8,884 bases of DNA, from contig MVQY01000001.1 in the NCBI GenBank assembly GCA_002067325.1, positions 1 through 8,884 of the forward strand, read 5' to 3'. Both the position numbers and the translations under genes were made by a program. The DNA comes from Methanobacterium sp. PtaU1.Bin097 (GTDB taxonomy: Archaea; Methanobacteriota; Methanobacteria; Methanobacteriales; Methanobacteriaceae). Under the pieces are notes generated by a model, which saw nothing but the letters and a program-made list of their open reading frames with translations, ran no database searches and was not told the DNA's origin. Below are positions 1 to 5,120 of the stretch, one piece after another (the first letter of the stretch is position 1; each line of letters starts with the position of its first letter).

Positions 1-150
1 TTTTTTCATGTAATATTTAGCCTCGATGAAGGCAGAATTCTTAATTAAAGATTTTTCATGTTCACCATAAAGTTTCTTTATTTCTTCTTTAAGTTTCAGA
101 CAATCTTTTCCATTGTGGCATTCTTTTTCCGGGCATAGAGCACAATTCAT
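1..150 (-). CDS. Cys-rich N-terminus of an uncharacterised (possibly DUF1847) protein, 3' end outside window
   Basis: Reading leftward from 150 there is an open frame of 50 codons to the window edge, starting MNCALCPEKECHNGKDCLKL and continuing into a Lys/Glu-rich helix. Four cysteines lie in the first 17 residues (C-x2-C-x5-C-x5-C), which looks like a metal site. From memory, DUF1847 proteins of anaerobes begin with a similar CALC...C..G.DC pattern, so that family is the best guess; function is unknown. A GGGGGT ribosome-binding stretch lies 5 bases upstream of the ATG at 150 and decides this start. An in-frame ATG at 162 exists but has no binding site in front of it. The gene is separated from the FmdE-type gene by about 150 bases of AT-rich DNA and appears to be its own transcription unit. 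It is cut only by the window, with no sign of decay. Confidence 0.6.
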   Translation of the reverse strand, partial: MNCALCPEKECHNGKDCLKLKEEIKKLYGEHEKSLIKNSAFIEAKYYMKK

Positions 151-201
151 ATAAACCCCCATTTTATAGTATTTTAGACTTATTTTATCTCCATCTATAA
201 T

Positions 202-283
202 AATACATTAATCACTAATCATGATCTTAAAAAGACTCAAATATAGACTAAAAATAAACACTAGATTAAGTAGTGAATGTATT
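202..283. repeat. Interrupted inverted repeat in the 163-310 intergenic region
   Basis: The spacer between the two leftmost genes has no convincing gene. It carries AATACATT-aat-CACTA at 202-217 and its reverse complement TAGTGAATGTATT at 271-283, so 13 of the 16 left-arm bases pair, with a 3-base bulge. An alternative short hairpin uses CACTA at 259-263 with TAGTG at 271-275. It sits upstream of the minus-strand gene at 150 and downstream of the FmdE-type gene, so it could be an operator or a transcript-end structure. The region is very AT-rich, which weakens the case. Confidence 0.35.
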
Positions 284-311
284 AAAAAACTAATTTTTTT
301 TACGCATGATT

Positions 312-331
312 AAAAAAGAAAAAAGAGAAAT
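312..331 (-). terminator. Poly-T terminator of the FmdE-type gene
   Basis: Directly after the stop codon the minus strand reads ATTTCTCTTTTTTCTTTT followed by two more T. This is the T-rich, hairpin-free type of archaeal terminator. The same 18 bases occur again at 4820-4837 after another minus-strand gene. Confidence 0.6.
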
Positions 332-952
332 TTAAGTTCTTGAATAATCATCAAAGCAGGGTATACAGACAAATGTACCGTTTTCTACCCGCGCCCGGTG
401 TTCCGCGACCAGTTCTCCACATTTAGCACATTTAATAGACTGGAATATCCGGGCTTTTTCAGGAATCTCAATTTTCACATGTTCTATTTTGAACAATTCG
501 GTATCTGGCATGTCAAGAATATCATAAGATGCTTTATCTCTCTGATTTTCAAATTCCTGTTTCTCTTCTTCACTGGCTGATCCAGAAAATACTTTTTCTC
601 GAATTTCAGCAAATTCAGGGTCCATTTCGTCTATGCCTTTATTTAAGGACATTCGTAAAGCTTCTCCTGTATCCCTGTTTATGAAAGTGTACACATGTTT
701 TCCGTGATCCTTAAATATCAGATTTCCTTTACCGAAAGTACACCCGGTTACGACTTGTATAGCATCTACACTGCAACTGTCGTTTTCCACGATGGCTAAA
801 AACTCTTCATCTAAGGCCCTTGGAGAACGAAGTTTTTTAATGGCTATTTCTCCGGCACGATATCCTATGGCAGTTCCGGGGCATATATGGCCGTGAAATT
901 TGGTAACCTCTGAAAATGGGATTATTTTTGGCTTTATAGTACTGTTATCCAT
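332..952 (-). CDS. Formylmethanofuran dehydrogenase subunit E (FmdE) family protein with C-terminal zinc finger
   Basis: A 206-residue protein of the FmdE family (PF02663 type). The diagnostic FHGHICPG motif is at residues 19-26. A conserved cysteine at 60 and the VVTGCTFGKGNL segment (67-78, Cys71) form the likely metal/substrate pocket. A variable helical stretch of about 110-165 leads to a C-terminal treble-clef-like zinc finger, CAKC at 175-178 and CIPC at 196-199. Length and domain order are those of full-length family members, and no residue looks missing. In methanogens the name comes from co-purification with the Mo/W formylmethanofuran dehydrogenase, but many genomes carry several paralogs of unproven function and this one is not beside fmd/fwd genes. 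The start at 952 is preceded by GAAGTGAT, a good binding site. It is transcribed alone; the 160-base leader region carries an AAACTAA...TTAGTTT inverted repeat. Family is sure; the exact role is not. Confidence 0.93.
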   Translation of the reverse strand: MDNSTIKPKIIPFSEVTKFHGHICPGTAIGYRAGEIAIKKLRSPRALDEEFLAIVENDSCSVDAIQVVTGCTFGKGNLIFKDHGKHVYTFINRDTGEALRMSLNKGIDEMDPEFAEIREKVFSGSASEEEKQEFENQRDKASYDILDMPDTELFKIEHVKIEIPEKARIFQSIKCAKCGELVAEHRARVENGTFVCIPCFDDYSRT

Positions 953-984
953 TTTATCACTTCATCAATGTTTTTTAATGGTTG

Positions 985-1013
985 AAACTAATTTTTGTTT
1001 GATAATTTAGTTT
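985..1013. repeat. Short inverted repeat in the FmdE upstream region
   Basis: AAACTAA at 985-991 and TTAGTTT at 1007-1013 are exact reverse complements separated by 15 bases, 33 to 61 bases upstream of the FmdE-type start codon. It could be an operator for that gene. The AT-rich context makes chance occurrence plausible. The rest of 953-1112 holds only AT-rich promoter-like DNA for the two divergent units. Confidence 0.25.
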
Positions 1014-1112
1014 TCTAAATAGTCTAATCTTATTTTATGCTATTTAAATATTAGTATTCCAGATAAAGGTATTACAAATAGGGCGAATTTTCTTTTAAAT
1101 TTAATACTTGTG

Positions 1113-1149
1113 AAACATTTATATAATGGTTATGAATATATATTCATAA
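1113..1149 (+). promoter_or_regulatory. Locus A promoter: TATA box plus perfect 20-bp palindrome
   Basis: A TATA box TTTATATA at 1118-1125, preceded by an A-rich BRE-like stretch, is followed by the perfect palindrome TTATGAATATATATTCATAA at 1130-1149. The dead DUF134 start codon follows at 1151. The TATA-to-ATG distance puts the start of transcription within a few bases of 1147, so the palindrome sits in the core promoter, where a bound protein would block polymerase. The same block occurs at 5705-5741 in front of the intact DUF134 gene. I infer it is an operator still controlling the zinc-ribbon gene at 1272. Confidence 0.65.
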
Positions 1150-1150
1150 C

Positions 1151-1271
1151 ATGGTGAGATGAAAAAGTTCAAGAAAATATTCAAAGCACCATGAAACCAG
1201 ATTTTTTACCTCAGATTCATAAACTATATTGAATTAGGTAAATATTATCAAAAATAAAGGAGTAGATTTAC
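1151..1271 (+). pseudogene. Remnant of a DUF134 gene, central HTH deleted
   Basis: Aligned with the intact gene at 5743, this stretch keeps the first 25 or so codons and the last dozen. The opening ATG GTG AGA is followed by an in-frame TGA. A one-base loss follows, then the frame for KKFKKIFKAP (compare KRFRKIFQEP in the intact protein) and another TGA. Bases 1196-1225 resemble the next intact codons. The helix-turn-helix core is then missing (about 170 bases shorter than the intact copy), and similarity resumes at TATTGAA near 1233 through the AAAGGAG ribosome binding site. No DUF134 product can be made. What remains works as a roughly 120-base leader carrying the ribosome binding site for the zinc-ribbon gene behind it. 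Confidence 0.75.
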
Positions 1272-1580
1272 ATGACAGATGAAAAAAGATATATATGCAA
1301 AAAATGTGGATTTAAGTGGTTCCAAGATGGAAAAGAATATGAAAAGTGCCCCATCTGTGACTCTGAAGATATCTCATTAATAGCGGTAAATGAAAGTCTA
1401 AGACCAGCAGGACAGCAATCAACAGGAGGAAGAGGAGGATATGGTGGTGGAATGCGATCAGGTCCACCTAGAGTATGTAAATGTCCAAATTGCGGATATG
1501 AAGCAGGTAAAACCCGCGGGGTACCATGTAGAAACACTAAATGTCCAGAGTGCGGTGTTCCGCTATGCGGAGCAGACTAA
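1272..1580 (+). CDS. Stand-alone double zinc-ribbon protein (paralog of the C-terminal half of the 5743 gene)
   Basis: A 102-residue protein with two Cys-rich modules joined by a Gly-rich linker. The first ribbon, residues 8-30, has CKKC and CPIC pairs (C9, C12, C26, C29). The linker at about 50-65 contains GGRGGYGGG. The second module has CKCPNC (C69, C71, C74), then C86, C91, C94 and C99 near the end (LCGAD). It is closely similar over its whole length to residues 98-201 of the DUF134 fusion at 5743. An AAAGGAG site (1256-1262) precedes the ATG, matching the internal ribosome binding site of the paralog. The frame is intact although genes on both sides in this duplicate are broken, which suggests selection to keep it. 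The role is unknown; zinc or iron binding and protein contact within the NifX/Mrp system are likely. The opposite-strand open frame here is a shadow. Confidence 0.85.
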   Translation: MTDEKRYICKKCGFKWFQDGKEYEKCPICDSEDISLIAVNESLRPAGQQSTGGRGGYGGGMRSGPPRVCKCPNCGYEAGKTRGVPCRNTKCPECGVPLCGAD

Positions 1581-1597
1581 ATAAAAAAAGGGAGATG

Positions 1598-1709
1598 ATG
1601 GAAATCACCGTAATATGCGTTCCAACACTAGACCAGAGAGGTTTACTAGCCGATACCTCTATGCACTTTGGAAACCCCCTACTTCACTTTAATTAAATTT
1701 CGATGATGG
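1598..1709 (+). pseudogene. Truncated, frameshifted NifX-family gene
   Basis: This matches the first 37 or so codons of the intact NifX-like gene at 6372. GGAG lies just upstream, then ATG (1598) and the frame for MEITVICVPTLDQRGLLADT. Two A residues are lost from the AAAAA run after GGA (1672-1674 against 6446-6450), which shifts the frame to a TAA at 1694. A one-base T insertion lies near 1700. Similarity stops at about 1709 and the remaining two thirds of the gene is absent. An alternative reading as a genuine 32-residue peptide is unlikely. The piece from 1622 on is almost identical to the intact copy, whereas the first 24 bases differ at several positions. Confidence 0.85.
1622..1709 (+). 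repeat. Near-identical direct repeat with 6396-6484
   Basis: Bases 1622-1674 match 6396-6448 exactly (53 bases). The match continues to 1709/6484 with one substitution, a 2-base deletion and a 1-base insertion in the left copy. DNA just upstream, including the zinc-ribbon genes, is clearly more diverged. Confidence 0.9.
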
Positions 1710-1789
1710 AAAAATATTTTGAAAATTCTTAATCATTTTGGGACATTAAAAAAATTAGAAATAAGATTGAATAAGTTAGTTTGATTAAT

Positions 1790-2160
1790 TTACCCTGCAA
1801 GTTCTATGATAATAATGATGAGAGGAATTTCTTCTTTTATTATTCCCTCTTTTTTCCTCTCATTATTTCTATCAGAAATATCACGCCCGTTCCAAGGTAT
1901 TTTTACCAGTGTTTCTTGAAGTTCTGCTCGTGATTCGTATACGGTTGTTTTTATTGCATCTGACTCCCGATCGATGTTTGCCAGAAGTTCTTTTGTCCTT
2001 TCATGGTTGTTGTCCATCATATCCTTTAACCTCAAAAAGTTCTTCTTAATTCTTCTCTCCACTCGAGTGGAAAACCAGACGGGCAAAAATTACCAGTACA
2101 ATTGAAGTAATGCTGGATATGATGGACGTTGTAGCAACTATATCCGTTATTTTTTCACTG
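1790..2160 (-). pseudogene. Possible frameshifted small membrane/coiled-coil protein
   Basis: Two overlapping minus-strand frames look like parts of one former gene. The upstream frame (about 2160 to 2046) encodes a hydrophobic segment, SIISSITSIVLVIFARLVF, and then stops. The other frame takes over with WFSTRVERRIKKNFLRLK and a charged helical, coiled-coil-like stretch ending at 1790. Joined, they would give a protein with one N-terminal membrane helix and a cytoplasmic coiled coil. The upstream frame has no ATG, GTG or TTG start with a binding site, and the downstream frame has only a TTG (2086) without one. I recognise no family. It may instead be a chance pair of frames. Confidence 0.35.
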
Positions 2161-2308
2161 ATTAACCTAGGATAGCTTTAAAAATGATATAATTATCGCT
2201 CTAATATAGTAAGGTTTAATTGGGTAAGTAATATGCAATTTATTATTCTTAATATATCCAATATTTGTATGATTAATTCGTTTTTGAATAAAATTGAACA
2301 GATTTTGA

Positions 2309-2562
2309 ATGAGACCTAAAATTCCAAGGAATAAGGATAAAAAGAGGAAGAAGCTCTTAGAAGAAAACACGAGGAAGAAGCTTTAGACAGGAAAGCAAAA
2401 GCAGGAATCCGAGCCAATAATTACAACTGTTCAGTTAAAGCAGCAAAATTTCAATTAAAAAAAGAAACCATTAGTCCGGCAAGTAACCTGTGAAAGATGC
2501 TGGAAACCTATAAAACGAACAGCAACACCAAAATCTGCTTCGATTGTAAAAGGAAAAATTAG
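2309..2562 (+). pseudogene. Degraded gene for a helical protein with a C-terminal zinc finger
   Basis: Three consecutive frames fit one ancestral protein. ATG at 2309 reads MRPKIPRNKDKK. A second frame gives EEEALRRKHEEEALDRKAKA and continues to QLKKETIS. A third gives RQVTCERCWKPIKRTA. A final shift gives TKICFDCKRKN and a TAG at 2560-2562. CxxC followed by CFDC is a typical small zinc finger. At least two or three indels would be needed to restore it, so it is not expressed as such. A related broken finger lies at 5584-5662. Family unknown. The spans on either side (2161-2308 and 2563-2652) show no gene that I can support. Confidence 0.5.
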
Positions 2563-2652
2563 AGCGATATTCAATGAATTTGTATGTTTCAAGTTTATCA
2601 AAGCTTTTTGAGCCAAAATAAGTCCCGATTGGTAAGTGTATTTGTGATTTTC

Positions 2653-2685
2653 TTATGGTTAATCTTTACCGCCTAAAAACCATAA
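2653..2685 (+). promoter_or_regulatory. 8-bp inverted repeat upstream of the 2705 gene
   Basis: TTATGGTT (2653-2660) and AACCATAA (2678-2685) are exact reverse complements with a 17-base spacer. They end 8 bases before the AGGTGA ribosome binding site (2694-2699). Either an operator or a leader hairpin is possible. Confidence 0.4.
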
Positions 2686-2704
2686 TTTAGTATAGGTGAA
2701 AAAA

Positions 2705-2989
2705 ATGTTGTTTGTTGCAGAGCATACCCACCCTGCTTCTGAGTGTCCAATGAATACTCCAAGTGGAAAAGAGATGATTAAAGAGCTTTTTTCAGAGGAA
2801 CATATAAAAAGTGCAGGTATTGAAATGGTTGGAGCGTATATGAGCTGTCCTGCTGATGAAACCTCGCATCATAAGGGATTTTTCATAATAGAAGCTCCTG
2901 ATGAAAAAACCGTTAAAGGCTTTTTCGGGCCAATGAAAGTCGAAGTCCGGGAAGTTAAACCTTTCAGTGAAATAGCTAAGATGTTGTAG
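2705..2989 (+). CDS. Small conserved EHTH...CP protein of unknown function
   Basis: A 94-residue soluble protein starting MLFVAEHTHPASECPMN. The frame also has a GTG at 2696, but the AGGTGA there is better read as the ribosome binding site for the ATG at 2705, 5 bases downstream, so I use the ATG. The pattern of a beta strand (LFVAEHTH), a helix with EMIKELFSEEHIKSAG, a strand (IEMVGAYMSC), a strand (GFFIIEAP), a helix and a last strand (KVEVREV) fits a dimeric alpha/beta-barrel fold. From memory, small archaeal and bacterial proteins share the N-terminal EHTH...CP motif and the later GAY segment, but no function is established for them. His7 and His9 (numbered from the ATG), two cysteines and the later SHHK could bind a metal. 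It stands alone between decayed DNA and the ABC operon. Confidence 0.75.
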   Translation: MLFVAEHTHPASECPMNTPSGKEMIKELFSEEHIKSAGIEMVGAYMSCPADETSHHKGFFIIEAPDEKTVKGFFGPMKVEVREVKPFSEIAKML

Positions 2990-2998
2990 TATTAAATC

Positions 2999-3016
2999 CT
3001 TTTATTTTATTTTTTT
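2999..3016 (+). terminator. Poly-T tract after the 2705 gene
   Basis: Ten bases after the stop codon the plus strand reads CTTTTATTTTATTTTTTT, a T-rich archaeal terminator. The following AAGAATAAAAT can pair weakly with it, so it may also end leftward transcripts from the permease gene. Confidence 0.5.
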
Positions 3017-3111
3017 AAGAATAAAATCAGTATTAGAACCAAATGGAGAGTTCTTTGAAATTTCGGAGGTATTATCCTATCAAATAAATTTTTAGTAACT
3101 TCAGTTCTTCT

Positions 3112-3867
3112 TCATAACCTTTGGTATATGGTTCTTTCGTGTAATTTTACTGCTAGAACAAAGAATACTACTGTAAATATTATCAGAGCTGTGAAATCGG
3201 ATAGAAGCGAGTAGTAGCTGGTCGCGCCTATTGTATACCTTGTTAGATCTGTGAAGTATGTCAAAGGAGAGAATGAAGCGATTATTTTGCCCCAATAGGG
3301 CATATTCTCAAGGGGAATGAATATTCCGCTGATGAAAACCAGTGGAAATCTGACCAGCGATGAGATCATCATGATGTTGGAAGGAGCATTAGATGGAGGT
3401 GAGGATAATATCAAACCAAAGGATGAAAAACAAACTCCTCCTAGGAGTAATCCCAATATAAGGATTATTGGATTTGTTATATGCGTGCCCATAGCTAGTC
3501 CTATGGCAATAGGTAGTATCGCGATTAAAATTCCAAATATAAAGGAAGCCAGCATATCCCCAAAAATAAGGGTGGTGATGGATATGGGACAAGATATCAA
3601 CCTTTCCAATGTTTGCACCTGAGCTTCCCATGGTGCTATTATCGGGGAAACTGCAGTGGCTGTGAAAAATACGGTCATTCCTATTAAACCAGATATCAAA
3701 AACTCGATGGACAAATTTCTACTCCCTATGAAAAATGCTAAAAACAGGAATAAAGGCATTAAAAATCCAAATATGACCACAGGTCCTTTAAGATAGTAGA
3801 TACGGATATCTTTTTTCATGATGCCGAGGGAACGTTTTAATTGATCTAAAAATTGAAAAATCCTCAT
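3112..3867 (-). CDS. ABC-2 type transporter permease
   Basis: A 251-residue integral membrane protein with about six hydrophobic segments: roughly 28-48, 55-80, 100-125, 130-152, 165-183 and 225-243. The segment around 173-202, with FISGIFIPLENMP and then SFSPLTYFTD, is the signature of ABC-2/DrrB-type permeases. A short amphipathic N-terminus precedes the first membrane helix, as usual. The ATG at 3867 follows the stop of the ATPase gene with no bases between, and GGAG lies within the end of that gene. The pair is therefore translationally coupled and forms one exporter, probably a dimer of each subunit in the cytoplasmic membrane. The substrate cannot be read from sequence. The neighbouring HxlR regulator suggests export or membrane defence in response to a reactive or toxic compound. 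Confidence 0.9.
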   Translation of the reverse strand: MRIFQFLDQLKRSLGIMKKDIRIYYLKGPVVIFGFLMPLFLFLAFFIGSRNLSIEFLISGLIGMTVFFTATAVSPIIAPWEAQVQTLERLISCPISITTLIFGDMLASFIFGILIAILPIAIGLAMGTHITNPIILILGLLLGGVCFSSFGLILSSPPSNAPSNIMMISSLVRFPLVFISGIFIPLENMPYWGKIIASFSPLTYFTDLTRYTIGATSYYSLLSDFTALIIFTVVFFVLAVKLHERTIYQRL

Positions 3868-4791
3868 TTAAACTTCTCCTGTTAGTTTTACGAAAACTTC
3901 CTCCAGGGAGGGTGCCATGGTATTCAGGCTGATTATCTTTAACTTTTGGGATTCAGCGAAATCTGTTAAAGAATGGATTAAATCATCTACATCATCGGTG
4001 GATATGATGAATTTATCGCCTTCTTTCCTTATCTCAATTATGTGGGGAATTTCAGATAAATTTTCAGCTTTAATGGCACTATCAAAGCTTATTTCAATGG
4101 AATTGAGCTTTTTAATAGTATTTTTAAGTGTTGCAGGACGATCTATGGCTGCTATTTTTCCATGATTAATTATAGCCACCCGATCACAGAGATGGCTGGC
4201 TTCATCCATGTTATGGGTTGTTAAAAAAATAGTTTTTCCTTCTTTCGGGAATTCCAAAAGTATTTCCCGGATCATGCGGCTGCTCTGGACGTCCAATCCC
4301 GAGGTGGGTTCATCCAGGAAAACAAGAACCGGATCATTTATTAAAGCCATGCATAAAATCAATCTCTGTTTCATACCCTTGGAGAAGCCCTTAACTTTGC
4401 TATTTTTTCTTTGATAAAGACTTAATCTACGTAAAAGATCTTCAGCTCTTGCTTCTGCTTCTTTTTTGGGGATTCCATAGAGTTCGGCCATTAGCATCAT
4501 ATTCTGCCAGGCGGAAAGGTCAACATATGCGTTGGAAGTTTCAGGCACCACACATATATTCTGTTTTGCCTTCAAAGGTTCCTTTTGGATATCATGGCCT
4601 AAAATAATGGCATGACCTTCAATTGGTTTGATTATTCCAGTTAGCATTCTAACCGTGGTGGTTTTACCTGCCCCGTTAGGGCCTAAAAAACCAAATATTT
4701 CTCCCTTTTTAACTTCAAAATTTATATGGTCAACAGCGACTAGCTTATTGTAAATTTTGGTCAAATTTTGAACTTCAACCACGTGATCCAT
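3868..4791 (-). CDS. ABC transporter ATP-binding protein, DrrA/CcmA type
   Basis: A 307-residue ATPase. Walker A GPNGAGKT is at 37-44, an ABC signature in the diverged form FSKGM at 136-140, Walker B LVFLDE at 156-161 followed by the D-loop SGLD, and the switch histidine H193 in TTHNMDEASHL. After about residue 225 comes the C-terminal DrrA-type extension ending APSLEEVFVKLTGE. The Q-loop position, normally Gln in VPQ, is Glu here (VVPET, E84), an uncommon replacement at the contact to the membrane subunit. The start ATG at 4791 has AGGAAA upstream. It lies 80 bases after the small Cys-rich gene, with a poly-T tract between, so it may depend on read-through or on a weak promoter of its own. 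It partners with the permease just downstream. Confidence 0.93.
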   Translation of the reverse strand: MDHVVEVQNLTKIYNKLVAVDHINFEVKKGEIFGFLGPNGAGKTTTVRMLTGIIKPIEGHAIILGHDIQKEPLKAKQNICVVPETSNAYVDLSAWQNMMLMAELYGIPKKEAEARAEDLLRRLSLYQRKNSKVKGFSKGMKQRLILCMALINDPVLVFLDEPTSGLDVQSSRMIREILLEFPKEGKTIFLTTHNMDEASHLCDRVAIINHGKIAAIDRPATLKNTIKKLNSIEISFDSAIKAENLSEIPHIIEIRKEGDKFIISTDDVDDLIHSLTDFAESQKLKIISLNTMAPSLEEVFVKLTGEV

Positions 4792-4819
4792 AGCGATTTC
4801 CTAGTTTAAAAATGTAATT

Positions 4820-4837
4820 AAAAGAAAAAAGAGAAAT
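4820..4837 (-). terminator. Poly-T tract between the small Cys-rich gene and the ABC genes
   Basis: The minus strand reads ATTTCTCTTTTTTCTTTT, identical over 18 bases to the tract after the FmdE-type gene (314-331). It probably ends part of the transcripts from 4872, giving less of the ABC transporter than of the small protein if the two are co-transcribed. Confidence 0.5.
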
Positions 4838-4871
4838 CTAATAGTTAAATTTCTTTTGAAGAACAATTAGC

Positions 4872-5039
4872 CTATCCGTTCAACTCTTCGATGTGTTCAT
4901 TTACCGCTTCCAATTCTTTCTTCAATTCCTCGGCATATTCTTCCAATTGTTTTATTTGTTCTTCTTTGGTTAAGAATCTTCTGAAATGAGAATGGCAACT
5001 ACATTGGGTCGGTTCCATTGAACAACTGTCTTTACACAT
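4872..5039 (-). CDS. Small Cys-rich protein with C-terminal coiled coil (DUF5320-like)
   Basis: A 55-residue protein. The N-terminus is MCKDSCSMEPTQCSCHSH, with five Cys or Cys/His ligands in 18 residues. An arginine-containing turn and the helix EEQIKQLEEYAEELKKELEA follow, continuing as a heptad-like coiled coil to the TAG. The ribosome binding site AGGAGTGAT, 5 bases before the ATG, is among the best matches to the 16S rRNA end in the window, which strongly supports translation. Small archaeal proteins with a Cys-rich or Gly-rich head and an LxxEQxxxLExYxxxLxxEL tail (DUF5320-like) are common and have no known role. It is divergent from the HxlR regulator, sharing an 81-base promoter region, and first in the direction of the ABC exporter. 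It could be a metal- or redox-sensing partner of either; that is inference. Confidence 0.85.
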   Translation of the reverse strand: MCKDSCSMEPTQCSCHSHFRRFLTKEEQIKQLEEYAEELKKELEAVNEHIEELNG

Positions 5040-5040
5040 A

Positions 5041-5120
5041 TTATATCACTCCTTCTATTTTTATATTTACTATAAAAAATAAAGTATTTAAATTACAAAG
5101 TTTATACCAACATAGTAGCT
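5041..5120. promoter_or_regulatory. Divergent promoter region between the small Cys-rich gene and the HxlR gene
   Basis: For the rightward gene a TATA box, TATTTAAAT, lies at 5085-5093 and puts the transcript start near 5115. For the leftward gene TTTTTTATAG and ATATAAAA lie on the minus strand at about 5059-5080, ahead of the AGGAGTGAT site. TACT (5068-5071) and AGTA (5083-5086) form an inverted repeat across the overlap of the two promoters. HxlR-family regulators in Bacillus are known to use TACT...AGTA-like half sites, so this is a candidate operator, though short. Confidence 0.45.

Noticed and set aside
221..313. 30-codon open frame on the plus strand between the two leftmost genes
   Set aside because: No ribosome binding site, AT-rich and low-information sequence, and it overlaps the inverted repeat.
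1130..1149. Palindrome as an NrpR nitrogen operator
   Set aside because: Lacks the GGAA-N6-TTCC or TGCA-type halves known for NrpR; no nitrogen-fixation genes are near.
1268..1537. 89-codon minus-strand frame opposite the zinc-ribbon gene
   Set aside because: Mirror of a Gly/Cys-rich gene (Pro/His-rich translation), with no binding site; a similar mirror frame exists opposite the paralog at 6083-6382.
2167..2370. 67-codon minus-strand frame rich in Phe, Leu and Ile
   Set aside because: Comes from AT-rich decayed DNA, no ribosome binding site, and the opposite strand carries the more convincing remnant.
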